From contig LUJR01000031.1 of NCBI GenBank assembly GCA_001689515.1, forward strand, positions 1-21,730: a stretch of 21,730 bases of DNA. Reading direction: 5' to 3'. The position numbers were made by a program, and so were the translations under genes. Position 1 is the first letter of the stretch, and every line of letters starts with the position of its first letter. The notes below the pieces were generated by a model that had not been told where the DNA came from, ran no database searches, and was given only the letters and a program-made list of their open reading frames with translations. Source of the stretch: Bacteroidales bacterium M7 (GTDB lineage: Bacteria; Bacteroidota; Bacteroidia; Bacteroidales; Muribaculaceae). This document shows, piece by piece, positions 14,104-21,730 of the stretch.

Positions 14104-14820
14104 TTAGTCTTCCTTCATGTTGTGGAAGACGTTCTGGACGTCTTCGTCCTCTTCGAGTTTCTCGAGGAGCTTGTCGAGGGTGGCGCGCTGTTCCTCGGTA
14201 ACCTCTTTGAGGTCGTTGGGGATGCGCTCGAACTCTGCGCTGACGATTTCAAAGCCGTTGTCCTCAAGGTACTTCTGGATGTTGGCAAACTCCTCAAAAG
14301 CACCATAGAGCACGATTTCGTCCTCATCGTTTTCAAGCTCATCCACGCCGTAGTCGATGAGTTCCAGCTCGAGATCCTCGAGGCTTACGCCGTCTTTGGG
14401 CTTGATCTTGAATACGCTCTTGTGGTCAAACAGGAAAGTCAGAGAGCCCTGTGTGCCGAGCGAGCCGCCGTGTTTGTTGAAGTAGGAACGCACGTTTGCC
14501 ACGGTACGGGTGTTGTTGTCAGTGGCAGCTTCCACGAAGATGGCTATACCGAAGGGTCCGTATCCTTCGTAGGTGATTTCCTTGTAGTCGCTGGCATCCT
14601 TGTCGGTAGCCTTCTTGATGGCACGTTCAACGGTGTCCTTAGGCATGTTGGCAGCCTTGGCGTTGTGCATCAGCACACGCAGGCGGGGGTTGGTGTCAGG
14701 ATCGGGACCACCAGCCTTGGCGGCGATGGTGATTTCCTTGCCGATGCGGGTAAATGTACGGGACATGTTACCCCAGCGTTTCAGTTTTCGCGCTTTGCGG
14801 TATTCAAAAGCTCTTCCCAT
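14104..14820 (-). CDS. YebC/PmpR family regulator (TACO1-like)
   Basis: This 238-residue member of the YebC/TACO1 family has the diagnostic N-terminus MGRAFEYRKARKLKRW, then FTRIGKEITIAAKAGGPDPDTNPRLR, and the central TYEGYGPFGIAIFVEAATDNNNR-like block ending NKHGGSLGT. The C-terminal half is acidic, as usual. Family members have been described both as DNA-binding regulators and as ribosome-associated factors that help translation of proline stretches. The position directly after pheT, serS and the yqeY-like gene favours a translation role. It is 53 bp downstream of pheT with no promoter-like sequence in the gap, so it is probably co-transcribed, ending at the 14041-14078 terminator. Confidence 0.95.
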   Translation of the reverse strand: MGRAFEYRKARKLKRWGNMSRTFTRIGKEITIAAKAGGPDPDTNPRLRVLMHNAKAANMPKDTVERAIKKATDKDASDYKEITYEGYGPFGIAIFVEAATDNNTRTVANVRSYFNKHGGSLGTQGSLTFLFDHKSVFKIKPKDGVSLEDLELELIDYGVDELENDEDEIVLYGAFEEFANIQKYLEDNGFEIVSAEFERIPNDLKEVTEEQRATLDKLLEKLEEDEDVQNVFHNMKED

Positions 14821-14873
14821 AGTGGTGAGTTAGTCTGAGTTATGTTTATAGTTGTGTTTGTTGCGTTCGGTTG

Positions 14874-17342
14874 TTATCGGAGGGTTGCGCCGAGGCGTTT
14901 GCCGAGGTTGGCAGTCACCTTGTTCATCACAGCCTCAATCTGCTTATCCTGAAGGGTGTTTTCGGCATCCTGTAGGGTGAGCGAAATAGCATACGACTTC
15001 TTGCCCTCGGGGAGGTTCTTGCCCTCGTACACGTCAAAGAGACTTACATCCTGGAGCAGGCGCTTCTCGCTGTCGCGCACCACCTGCGCTATCTGTTCCA
15101 TGGTCACGCCCTTGTCGACGAGCAGAGCGAGGTCACGCTTGACAGGATGAGTCTTGGCAATGTTGGCAGCTGTCACGTTGCGTTTGAGAGCCATCGATGT
15201 CAGAGCCTCCCAGTCAAGTTCGGCATAGCATACAGGCTGCTTGATATCCATCATGTGGAGCTGGCTCTTAGCCACGATGCCGAGTGTGGCAAGGTGCTTG
15301 CCGTTGCGGCTGCTTACTGTCATGCAGGCAGCCATGAGCGGATGCTTAGCCACTTCCCATTTCAGTTCACGCATGGAGATGCCGAGCACATCGATGACAT
15401 CCTCGACATATGCCTTTAGGTCATAGAAAGTCGACTCGGCAGAGGGGCGCACCCAGTTGCCGGGGGCGATGTTGCCAGTAATCCACATGCCTAATTTCGC
15501 CTTTTGGCTGTATGGTACCAGCGGACGCTCGGCAGTAGACTCAGCCTCGGGATTGAGCGAGTAGACATTGCCGCTCTCCACGAGCATCAGCGACTCCTCT
15601 CGGCGGTTAACATTGCGCGCTATCGACTCCAAGCCGCCGTAGAGCAGCGTCTGTCGCATCACGCTGAGGTCTGTGCTGAGCGGATTGAGCAGAGAGACGC
15701 AGTGGGCAAGCGGGAAAGCCTCGTTGTCGGCGTAGTAACGCTCCGAGGTCAGCGAGTTGCACATGATCTCGTTGAAACCCTTGGCTGCAAGCATGCCGAC
15801 GATTTCGGCAGTGAGATGTGCACGCTTGTCGGTCGGGGTCATGTATTGCAGGCAAGAGTGCACCTCATCACCCGGCAACACATTATTATATCCGTAGATG
15901 CGGAGTATGTCTTCCACCACATCACAAGGACGTGTCACATCCACACGGTAGGTAGGAATCAACAGATCCACAGCACCGTCAGTGCGTCCGGCAATCTCCA
16001 TCTCAAGCGACGTGGCTATTGAATCGACCTTATCAGCGTCGATATGAGTGCCGACGAGACGGTCAAGATAGCTGTATTCAAGATGCACCTTGGCGCGCTC
16101 CACCTCTCTGGGGTAGATGTCAACCGGCTCGCCGACAATCTCGCCTCCGGCGACCTCCCTGATCAGGATGGCTGCGAGGAGCAGATTGTACATAGTGCCG
16201 TTGGGGTCTACACCACGCTCGAAGCGGAACGAAGCATCGGTGTTGAGACCCTGACGGCGCGCAGTCTTACGAACCGAAGTAGGATGGAAGCATGCACTCT
16301 CTATAAAAACATTGTGCGAAGCCTCTGTCACACCCGAGTCCAGACCGCCGAACACGCCGGCGATGCAGAGCGGACGCTCGGTGTCGCATATCATCAGGTC
16401 ACGACTGTCAAGCTTGCGCTCCACGCCGTCGAGGGTGACGAATGTCTCTCCCTCGCGGGCTGTCTTGACTATGATTTCGCCGCCGGCGATGCGGTCGGCA
16501 TCAAAGCTGTGAAGAGGCTGACCGAAACCGTGGAGGATATAGTTGGTTACGTCCACGATATTGTTGATAGGACGCTGACCTATGGCTGTCAGACGCTGCT
16601 GAAGCCACTCGGGACTCTCCTTGACAGCGACATTGCGGATGGTCAAACCGCTGTAGCGGATACAAGCCTCGGTATCCTCTACCTTGACCCGGATGGCATC
16701 ACCGTCGGGATTGTCGACCTTGAAGCCGTCAACAGCAGGACGAATCAATGATGCGCCCTCACGGTGGCAGGCATCCCATGCGGCAAGATCACGCGCCACG
16801 CCGTAGTGGCTGGCGGCATCGATGCGGTTAGGGGTGAGATCCACCTCTATCACATAGTCGGAGGTGAGGTTATAGTAGTCGGCGGCAGGGGTGCCTGGCT
16901 TCACATCGTCAGTGATGACGATGATGCCGTCATGGCTCTTGCCCACGCCGATTTCGTCCTCGGCGCAGATCATGCCGAATGATTCCACGCCTCGGATTTT
17001 TGATTTCTTGATCTTGAATTCCTGGTCTCCGTCATAGAGAGTGGTGCCTACGGTAGCCACTACGACAGTCTGTCCGGCAGCCACATTGGGCGCGCCGCAG
17101 ACAATCTGAGTGGGCTGACCGTCGCCGAGATCCACCGTGGTGATGTGGAGGTGGTCACTGTCGGGGTGCTCCACACAGGTGAGCACCTTTCCTATGACGA
17201 TGCCCTTGAGACCGCCGCGGATTGACTCCACCTCCTCGATGCCGCCGGTCTCCAGACCGATGGATGTGAGGGCTTCGGCAATCTTCTCTGCGTCAAGGTC
17301 TATGTCGATATACTGACGCAGCCAGTTGAGTGATATATTCAT
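14874..17342 (-). CDS. pheT: Phenylalanine--tRNA ligase beta subunit
   Basis: PheT forms the alpha2-beta2 phenylalanyl-tRNA synthetase with PheS and supplies tRNA binding and editing. The 822-residue protein is full length. It has an EMAP-type tRNA-binding domain at about 40-155 (containing HPDSDHLHITTVDLGDG), a B3/B4 editing region with GQRPINNIVDVTNY, and a B5 domain around 410-480. A catalytic-like core follows, with a C-terminal FDX-ACB anticodon-binding domain (last 95 residues, with KTHPVKRDLALLVDK). ATG 17342 begins the standard MNISLNWL. It lies 29 bp after serS and 53 bp before the yebC-like gene. PheS is not in this window, so the two subunits are encoded apart, as in other Bacteroidota. 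Confidence 0.97.
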   Translation of the reverse strand: MNISLNWLRQYIDIDLDAEKIAEALTSIGLETGGIEEVESIRGGLKGIVIGKVLTCVEHPDSDHLHITTVDLGDGQPTQIVCGAPNVAAGQTVVVATVGTTLYDGDQEFKIKKSKIRGVESFGMICAEDEIGVGKSHDGIIVITDDVKPGTPAADYYNLTSDYVIEVDLTPNRIDAASHYGVARDLAAWDACHREGASLIRPAVDGFKVDNPDGDAIRVKVEDTEACIRYSGLTIRNVAVKESPEWLQQRLTAIGQRPINNIVDVTNYILHGFGQPLHSFDADRIAGGEIIVKTAREGETFVTLDGVERKLDSRDLMICDTERPLCIAGVFGGLDSGVTEASHNVFIESACFHPTSVRKTARRQGLNTDASFRFERGVDPNGTMYNLLLAAILIREVAGGEIVGEPVDIYPREVERAKVHLEYSYLDRLVGTHIDADKVDSIATSLEMEIAGRTDGAVDLLIPTYRVDVTRPCDVVEDILRIYGYNNVLPGDEVHSCLQYMTPTDKRAHLTAEIVGMLAAKGFNEIMCNSLTSERYYADNEAFPLAHCVSLLNPLSTDLSVMRQTLLYGGLESIARNVNRREESLMLVESGNVYSLNPEAESTAERPLVPYSQKAKLGMWITGNIAPGNWVRPSAESTFYDLKAYVEDVIDVLGISMRELKWEVAKHPLMAACMTVSSRNGKHLATLGIVAKSQLHMMDIKQPVCYAELDWEALTSMALKRNVTAANIAKTHPVKRDLALLVDKGVTMEQIAQVVRDSEKRLLQDVSLFDVYEGKNLPEGKKSYAISLTLQDAENTLQDKQIEAVMNKVTANLGKRLGATLR

Positions 17343-17371
17343 ATTGGGGATATTGTCGTGACGGTGGGTAA

Positions 17372-18643
17372 TCAGTTGATGATGTCAAATCCGGTGTACT
17401 TGCGGAGCACTTCGGGAACTACGATGCCCTCGGGGGTCTGGTTGTTCTCCAGAAGGGCAGCCACGATGCGCGGCAGAGCCAGGGCAGAGCCGTTGAGCGT
17501 GTGTACCAGGGCAGTCTTCTTGTCGGCTGTGCGGTAGCGGCACTTGAGGCGGTTAGCCTGGTAGGTCTCGAAGTTTGACACAGACGACACCTCAAGCCAA
17601 CGCTTCTGGGCAGCTGAGAACACCTCGAAGTCAAATGTGATGGCTGATGTGAAGCTCATGTCACCGCCGCAGAGGCGGAGTATATGCCAGGGCAGACCGA
17701 GCTTCTCGAGCAGACCCTGCACGTGGTCCTTCATCTCCTCAAGAGCAGCGTAGGAATTTTCAGGCTTCTCGATGCGCACGATTTCCACCTTGTCAAACTG
17801 ATGCAGGCGGTTGAGACCGCGCACATCCTTGCCGTAGCTGCCGGCTTCGCGACGGAAGCATGCCGAGTAGGCGCAATTCTTGACCGGGAGCTGATCGTCA
17901 GTCAGGATGACGTCGCGGTAGAGGTTGGTGACAGGAACCTCGGCGGTGGGGATGAGATAGAGGTTGTCCTCATTGATATAGTACATCTGACCCTCCTTGT
18001 CGGGGAGCTGACCTGTGCCGTATCCCGATGCCTCATTGACCACATAGGGGGGCTGTATCTCCAGGTAGCCAGCCTTGCCAGCCTCGTCAAGGAAGAACTG
18101 GATGAGGGCACGTTGCAGACGTGCACCCTTGCCTACATACACAGGAAAACCCGCTCCGGTGATTTTCACACCGAGATCGAAGTTGATCAGATTGTATTTC
18201 TTGGCGAGGGCCCAGTGGGGAAGCGCATCCTCGGGAAGGTCGGGCATCGGACCGCCGGTCTTCTCCACCACATTATCGGCAGCCGTTTTACCTTCGGGTA
18301 CTGCGGCGCAGGGTATGTTGGGGATGGTCAGCAGGATGTCGCGGATGCTTCCCTCGACCTCTGACAGCTCGGCGGCTTCAGCAGCCTGCGATGCTTTAAG
18401 TTCTGCCACGAGAGCCTTGGCTTTGTCAGCCTCGTCCTTCTTGCCCTCTTTCATGAGAGCACCGATAGCGGCAGCGTGCTTCTTCAGTTCGCCTGCCATA
18501 TTGTCGCTGTTGAGCTGGAGAGCGCGGCGGCGGTCATCCAGAGCGATTATTTCGTTGATTCTTTCCTGAGCGTCAAAGCCCTTTACTGCCAGTCGCTCGA
18601 CTATCAGCGCGGGGTCTGCTTTAATCTGCTGTAGAGTAAGCAT
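17372..18643 (-). CDS. serS: Serine--tRNA ligase
   Basis: SerS charges tRNA-Ser (and tRNA-Sec where present) with serine in the cytoplasm. The 423-residue length is normal. An N-terminal antiparallel coiled coil spans about 28-105. The class II core contains IPTAEVPVTN (231-240), motif 2 around ACFRREAGSYGKD (261-273), and motif 3 in NGSALALPRIVAALLENNQ (384-402). No key residue is missing. The start MLTLQQIK is the family standard. It lies 40 bp after the yqeY-like gene and 29 bp before pheT on the same strand, which supports one operon. Confidence 0.97.
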   Translation of the reverse strand: MLTLQQIKADPALIVERLAVKGFDAQERINEIIALDDRRRALQLNSDNMAGELKKHAAAIGALMKEGKKDEADKAKALVAELKASQAAEAAELSEVEGSIRDILLTIPNIPCAAVPEGKTAADNVVEKTGGPMPDLPEDALPHWALAKKYNLINFDLGVKITGAGFPVYVGKGARLQRALIQFFLDEAGKAGYLEIQPPYVVNEASGYGTGQLPDKEGQMYYINEDNLYLIPTAEVPVTNLYRDVILTDDQLPVKNCAYSACFRREAGSYGKDVRGLNRLHQFDKVEIVRIEKPENSYAALEEMKDHVQGLLEKLGLPWHILRLCGGDMSFTSAITFDFEVFSAAQKRWLEVSSVSNFETYQANRLKCRYRTADKKTALVHTLNGSALALPRIVAALLENNQTPEGIVVPEVLRKYTGFDIIN

Positions 18644-18683
18644 ATATTTTGTTTTTGATATTATTTCGTGAATTTTTCAGGAA

Positions 18684-19133
18684 TCAGGCGAGGAGTTCGC
18701 GCACTTTGGCAGAGATGACTTTGCCATCGGCACGTCCGGCGAGAGCCTTTGAAGCCACGCCCATGACCTTGCCCATCTCCTTGGCAGATGTAGCGCCTAC
18801 CTGAGCGATGATTTCGCGAAGCTTGGCGGTAAGCTCTTCATCGGAGAGCGGCTGGGGGAGGTATTCCTCGATAACGGCAGCCTCGGCAAGCTCGTTGTCA
18901 GCGAGATCCTGACGGTTTTGCTCGGCGTATATCACGGCTGTCTCCCTGCGCTGCTTCGACATCTTGGCAAGTATTTTCAGAGCGGCATCGTCACTGAGAG
19001 TGCCGTCGCCGCCTTTGGCTGTCTTGGCTTCAAGAAATTCTTTTTTGATGCCGCGGAGAGTCTCGAGACGCACCTTCTCCTTGGCGAGCATTGCCGACTT
19101 GATGTCGGCACTGATTGTGTCAAATAGATCCAT
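18684..19133 (-). CDS. GatB/YqeY domain-containing protein
   Basis: This 149-residue stand-alone GatB/YqeY domain is related to the tail domain of the tRNA-dependent amidotransferase GatB, which contacts tRNA. It has the family start MDLFDTISADIKSAMLAKEK, a central KQRRETAVIYAEQNRQDLADNE and the C-terminal GKVMGVASKALAGRADGK. Free-standing YqeY proteins have no firmly established function but are thought to bind tRNA. It is the first gene of the minus-strand unit that continues to serS, pheT and the yebC-like gene, which fits a translation role. The region upstream of 19133 lacks a recognisable TAnnTTTG box, so its promoter is unassigned. Confidence 0.95.
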   Translation of the reverse strand: MDLFDTISADIKSAMLAKEKVRLETLRGIKKEFLEAKTAKGGDGTLSDDAALKILAKMSKQRRETAVIYAEQNRQDLADNELAEAAVIEEYLPQPLSDEELTAKLREIIAQVGATSAKEMGKVMGVASKALAGRADGKVISAKVRELLA

Positions 19134-19226
19134 AAGGCTATTTCTTCGTTATATCGTTTTGTGTACTTTAATGCTGGTGCACTTGTGCAGGACGGAAAGC
19201 GTTGGAGAACTGGAGGATTATCATCT

Positions 19227-19319
19227 TGTAGGGACATGCCATGGCATGTCAGCCTTCCTATAACTTGATTCAAGCCATCACAGACAGCCCAGTCAGACAT
19301 GCCATGGCATGTCCCTACA
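19227..19319. repeat. REPIN-like paired palindrome, copy D
   Basis: The left arm starts TGTAGGGACATGCC followed by ATGGCATGTC. The right arm ends GGCATGTCCCTACA. The spacer is about 45 bp, longer than in copies A and B, and of different sequence. It sits in the divergent intergenic region between the yqeY-like gene and the DUF6377-type regulator. Just beyond it, GTTCTGCAACACCC (19342-19355) matches, with one difference, the complement of 6791-6804 at the edge of the other palindromic element. Confidence 0.88.
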
Positions 19320-19488
19320 GGCTTTAGCGTGATTTTTGGCGGTTCTGCAACACCCACCCTACAGGTATGCTAAAGCATTTCCTTGTAGGTCTTTGGAAGT
19401 GCAAATTTAGCGAATTTTTCAGAATTTAATATTATAATGTATAGATACAATCGTGGCATATGGTATTTTTTGTTTTACAAAATTTTAA

Positions 19489-19496
19489 TATCTTTG
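19489..19496 (+). promoter_or_regulatory. -7 promoter element upstream of the DUF6377-type regulator
   Basis: TATCTTTG matches the -7 consensus exactly. A TTTG at 19469-19472 is 16 bp upstream, which is shorter than the usual 19-21 bp. The transcript would begin near 19502, about 80 nt ahead of the chosen start codon. It would contain a 13-codon ATG frame (19512-19553). Confidence 0.55.
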
Positions 19497-19582
19497 CCAT
19501 TAATTTGGAAAATGCGCGTTAACCTATTCTCTCCGTCATCCGAACCAAGGTGACGAGGGTTTCAACCAGGCTATGCAATATC

Positions 19583-21244
19583 ATGATAATTAGAAACATA
19601 CGATTTTTCAGAGACTGTATGGATTGGCACACTCTGTCATGGCACTGCTGTATATGGACTTCTATCTGCACCATAGCATTCGGCAGCACGGGATGTGTCC
19701 GCGACAATGAGAATTATCCACAGGAGACCATGGCGGCTTTCGAACGCATCGACTCCATCATGTCAATCCATGACCACATCATAGCCGACAAAGAGCAGCA
19801 GCTCAATCAGATGCGCATGCTCCAGCATGAGCTGGACGACCGAGGGCGCGTGGGTCTGTACCACCGCCTGTTTGAGGCATATTACTCCTATGACTTCGAC
19901 TCGGCAGCCCATTACGCGCGCCTCAAATACGACGCCGCACTGAAAATCCGAGACACCCACACGATGGCTCAGGCAAAGGTCAACATCGCCAAGACAGAGC
20001 TCGCTTCAGGAAATGAGATCATAGCCATGGACACGCTCAAATCCCTTGCCATGACCGACACCGCGAGATATGCCGACATAAGGAAAGGCTACTACGATGC
20101 CATAGCCAACCACCAGTTTGCCAAAGGCAACCGAGCCGACAAGGAATTTCAGTGGCTCATCGATAACGCAAAGCCAGGGAGCAAGGGACTCGCCTACAAC
20201 AAAGTAGCATATCTCAGAAGCCAAGGACGGCACAAGGAAGCATTGGAAGTAATCACCGCAAGCCGCGAGAGACTTACACGCGACATACACGGAATAGCCA
20301 TGGCTGACTTCGTGACTGCACAGATCTATCTGTCGCTGGGTGACACAGTCGGCGCAACGCAGCTGCTTGCTAACAGCTCCATCCATGACCTGATGTCGCC
20401 AGTGCGCGACTACACTTCGCTCTACCAGCTCGCCACTATCCTCTTCGGCAACGGAGATGTGGACCGCGCCTACCGCTACCTGACCTTTGCCACCAAGGAC
20501 CACTACGCATCAAAGGTCAACAACAACCTCCTCGCTATCAATAACATGATGCCCGTCATCATATCAGCCCATGACAAACGCAACTATGAACGCACACGTC
20601 TCCAGACTGCCATGACCATAGGCATCGCCATTCTTGCGATAGCTCTGCTGATAGTGCTGTGGTTTCTGTACCAGCAGCTACGCCGAGCCTCCAGGGCAAA
20701 CCGCGCCAAGTCACTTCTCAACGAGCGTCTTGTCATTGCATCCAAGCGTCTGAAATCACTTAACCACACCCTCACACAGAGCAACACCACCAAAGACGCT
20801 TACATACTCCAGTATCTCAACCTGTGCTCATATTATATCGACAGCCTTGACCGTTACCGCAACAACCTGCGTGCGATAGCGCGAACCAAAGGTGTCCAGC
20901 AGATGCTCGACCACCTCAACTCGTCAAATCTCCACGACCGCGAACTTAAAGAATTTTATCACAACTTCGACACAACGTTTCTGCGGCTGTTTCCAGATTT
21001 CGTAGAGCGCTTCAACGATCTGCTCGAGCCTGACAAACGGCTCGTGATGCCTGCCCCCGACACCCTCAGCACCGAGATGCGAGTGTTTGCCCTGATGCGA
21101 CTCGGCATCACCGAGTCAGACCGCATCGCCACATTCCTCCGCCGCAGCACTTCGACCATATACAACTACCGCGTCAAAATGCGCAATGCAGCCATAGGAG
21201 ACCGCGACAGTTTTGAGGAAAAAGTGATGAAAATCGGGCAATAA
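19583..21244 (+). CDS. DUF6377-type membrane regulator with TPR-like sensor region
   Basis: This 553-residue protein resembles Bacteroidota DUF6377 proteins, which are thought to be membrane-anchored transcription regulators. A basic start (RNIRFFR) and hydrophobic stretch end in a lipobox-like STGC (Cys38), so the N-terminus may be lipidated outside the cytoplasm. Residues about 45-335 are helical and TPR-like (YHRLFEAYYSYDFDSAAHYA, YKVAYLRSQGRHKEALEV and similar pairs). One clear membrane helix spans about 344-366, followed by a cytoplasmic coiled region. The C-terminal part has RVFALMRLGITESDRIATFLRRSTSTIYNYRVKMRN (about 502-537), which looks like a LuxR-style helix-turn-helix. ATG 19583 keeps the charged n-region. 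ATG 19619 and GTG 19550 are other candidates. Target genes are unknown and no susC/susD gene is in view. Confidence 0.78.
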   Translation: MIIRNIRFFRDCMDWHTLSWHCCIWTSICTIAFGSTGCVRDNENYPQETMAAFERIDSIMSIHDHIIADKEQQLNQMRMLQHELDDRGRVGLYHRLFEAYYSYDFDSAAHYARLKYDAALKIRDTHTMAQAKVNIAKTELASGNEIIAMDTLKSLAMTDTARYADIRKGYYDAIANHQFAKGNRADKEFQWLIDNAKPGSKGLAYNKVAYLRSQGRHKEALEVITASRERLTRDIHGIAMADFVTAQIYLSLGDTVGATQLLANSSIHDLMSPVRDYTSLYQLATILFGNGDVDRAYRYLTFATKDHYASKVNNNLLAINNMMPVIISAHDKRNYERTRLQTAMTIGIAILAIALLIVLWFLYQQLRRASRANRAKSLLNERLVIASKRLKSLNHTLTQSNTTKDAYILQYLNLCSYYIDSLDRYRNNLRAIARTKGVQQMLDHLNSSNLHDRELKEFYHNFDTTFLRLFPDFVERFNDLLEPDKRLVMPAPDTLSTEMRVFALMRLGITESDRIATFLRRSTSTIYNYRVKMRNAAIGDRDSFEEKVMKIGQ

Positions 21245-21357
21245 ATCCGCCTAAACCGACAATTAACCACTACTATTTAGAGACCTCATCACAAGACTAA
21301 ACACTTGATTACCAAATAAAAGGCATTTTAACAATACTACTATTTGGCTACAATTGA

Positions 21358-21388
21358 TTGACAAACGCCCGGAGCTGTCGTAATTTTG
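21358..21388 (+). promoter_or_regulatory. Promoter in the gene-free 3' region
   Basis: TTG at 21358-21360 and TAATTTTG at 21381-21388 are separated by 20 bp, matching the Bacteroidota promoter form. There is no adequate reading frame directly downstream. The next strong signal is a terminator at 21624-21657. Confidence 0.5.
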
Positions 21389-21393
21389 CATCA

Positions 21394-21657
21394 CCTCCTT
21401 GAGAGCAAGGGTGGCACAAGCAAGAACTTACGATATAGAAAATGCTCTGATAAATTATTCTCTCTCGCTTTGACTCCTACAATCATGGGGTGGTTTCCAA
21501 TATGATATTCCCGATTTAGGAAGCAATGACACAAAGGAATTATTAGATTATTTTGTCCTACGCATATATATTTCTACAAATTAAGAACTCTGATTTAGAA
21601 CATCACCTGAGAGTGGAAACGACGATAGCCGACTGTGAAGCCGGCTATCTTTTTTTT
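21394..21657 (+). ncRNA. Candidate small RNA between a promoter and a terminator
   Basis: The promoter at 21358-21388 and the terminator at 21624-21657 would define a transcript of about 265 nt. A short hairpin, CCTTG/CAAGG with loop AGAG (core 21397-21410), sits at the 5' end. I see no match to tmRNA, RNase P, SRP or 6S RNA. The longest open stretch (21474-21584) has no start codon. A decayed gene is an alternative. Confidence 0.33.
21624..21657 (+). terminator. Strong Rho-independent terminator
   Basis: GATAGCCG (21624-21631) pairs with CGGCTATC (21642-21649) around a 10-nt loop, followed by eight T (21650-21657). It is 380 bp beyond the stop of the regulator gene, too far to be its ordinary terminator. 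This is part of the argument for a separate short transcript. Confidence 0.85.
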
Positions 21658-21674
21658 GCACACTGTAAATAAGC

Positions 21675-21688
21675 GGCAGCAAGCTGCC
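21675..21688. repeat. Small palindrome GGCAGC-AA-GCTGCC
   Basis: A perfect 6-bp inverted repeat around AA lies in the last 73 bases of the window, after the terminator. Nothing else is recognisable there, and it may belong to an element continuing beyond the window edge. Confidence 0.4.
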
Positions 21689-21730
21689 TCCACGAGGGCA
21701 AAACGGGTCAGTAGCAAAAGCCGGTTGAAT

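Noticed and set aside
14122..14838. Plus-strand open frame of 238 codons opposite the yebC-like gene
   Set aside because: It mirrors the minus-strand YebC-type gene almost exactly, a known effect of codon bias, and its translation resembles no family.
15504..16751. Plus-strand open frames opposite pheT
   Set aside because: They lie wholly within a full-length, unmistakable pheT on the other strand and have no own signals.
17684..18364. Plus-strand open frame of 226 codons opposite serS
   Set aside because: Antisense shadow of serS. The translation is low in recognisable motifs.
8159..19319. CRISPR array suggested by recurring palindromic repeats
   Set aside because: Copies are kilobases apart, in inverted pairs, and there are no regularly spaced units or cas genes.
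21390..21400. ATCACCTCCTT resembling the 3' end of 16S rRNA
   Set aside because: An 11-base match only, with no neighbouring 16S-like sequence. It could be chance, and Bacteroidota make little use of Shine-Dalgarno pairing.
21474..21584. 36-codon open stretch in the 3' intergenic region
   Set aside because: It has no start codon, and its translation matches no family I recognise. At most it is a decayed remnant.

Overview
The window looks like chromosomal DNA of a Bacteroidales bacterium, most plausibly a gut Muribaculaceae-type organism. The order-level call rests on several promoters of the Bacteroidota form (TTTG or TTG, about 19-21 bp, TAnnTTTG), the lack of clear Shine-Dalgarno sites at most starts, and families typical of the phylum (DUF4199, DUF4254, a DUF6377-like membrane regulator). 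The family-level guess is weaker and comes from overall gene style and the repeated palindromes. There are no rRNA or tRNA genes, no CRISPR array, and no transposase or integrase.

Region 1 (about 50-6402, + strand) is a six-gene O-antigen or capsule operon. It holds a GT2 glycosyltransferase, then RfbF, RfbH and RfbG, which make the CDP-3,6-dideoxyhexose precursor, then a CDP-paratose-synthase-like reductase, and finally a protein very like Salmonella Typhi CDP-tyvelose 2-epimerase (RfbE). The expected end product is CDP-tyvelose, via CDP-paratose. The first gene carries a C9 homopolymer directly after its likely start codon, and a one-base slip either way truncates it, so the glycosyltransferase may be phase variable. 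A convergent DUF488 gene ends the block. UDP-galactopyranose mutase (glf) follows from its own promoter.

Region 2 (about 8245-12742, + strand) carries a secreted M23 peptidase with its own promoter and terminator. It is followed by a four-gene envelope unit: DUF4199 membrane protein, polyprenyl-phosphate-type GT2, DUF4254 protein and GT9 (heptosyltransferase-like). The promoter of this unit is interlocked with the terminator of the peptidase gene, and the first gene probably starts at a leaderless GTG.

Region 3 (about 12741-14078) has a minus-strand cupin and a plus-strand unrecognised basic protein. Palindromic repeats lie around and inside the latter.

Region 4 (14104-19133, minus strand) is a housekeeping translation cluster, transcribed in the order yqeY-like, serS, pheT, yebC-like. 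Region 5 (19134-21730) holds a REPIN-like repeat, a promoter, a lipoprotein/TPR/transmembrane/HTH-like regulator of the DUF6377 type, and then a gene-poor 480 bp with a good promoter and a strong terminator about 265 nt apart, which may encode a small RNA.

The structural theme is a family of intergenic paired palindromes (ends TGTAGGGACATGCC / GGCATGTCCCTACA) with three full copies and one half copy. They have conserved arms and unrelated middles, like REPINs.
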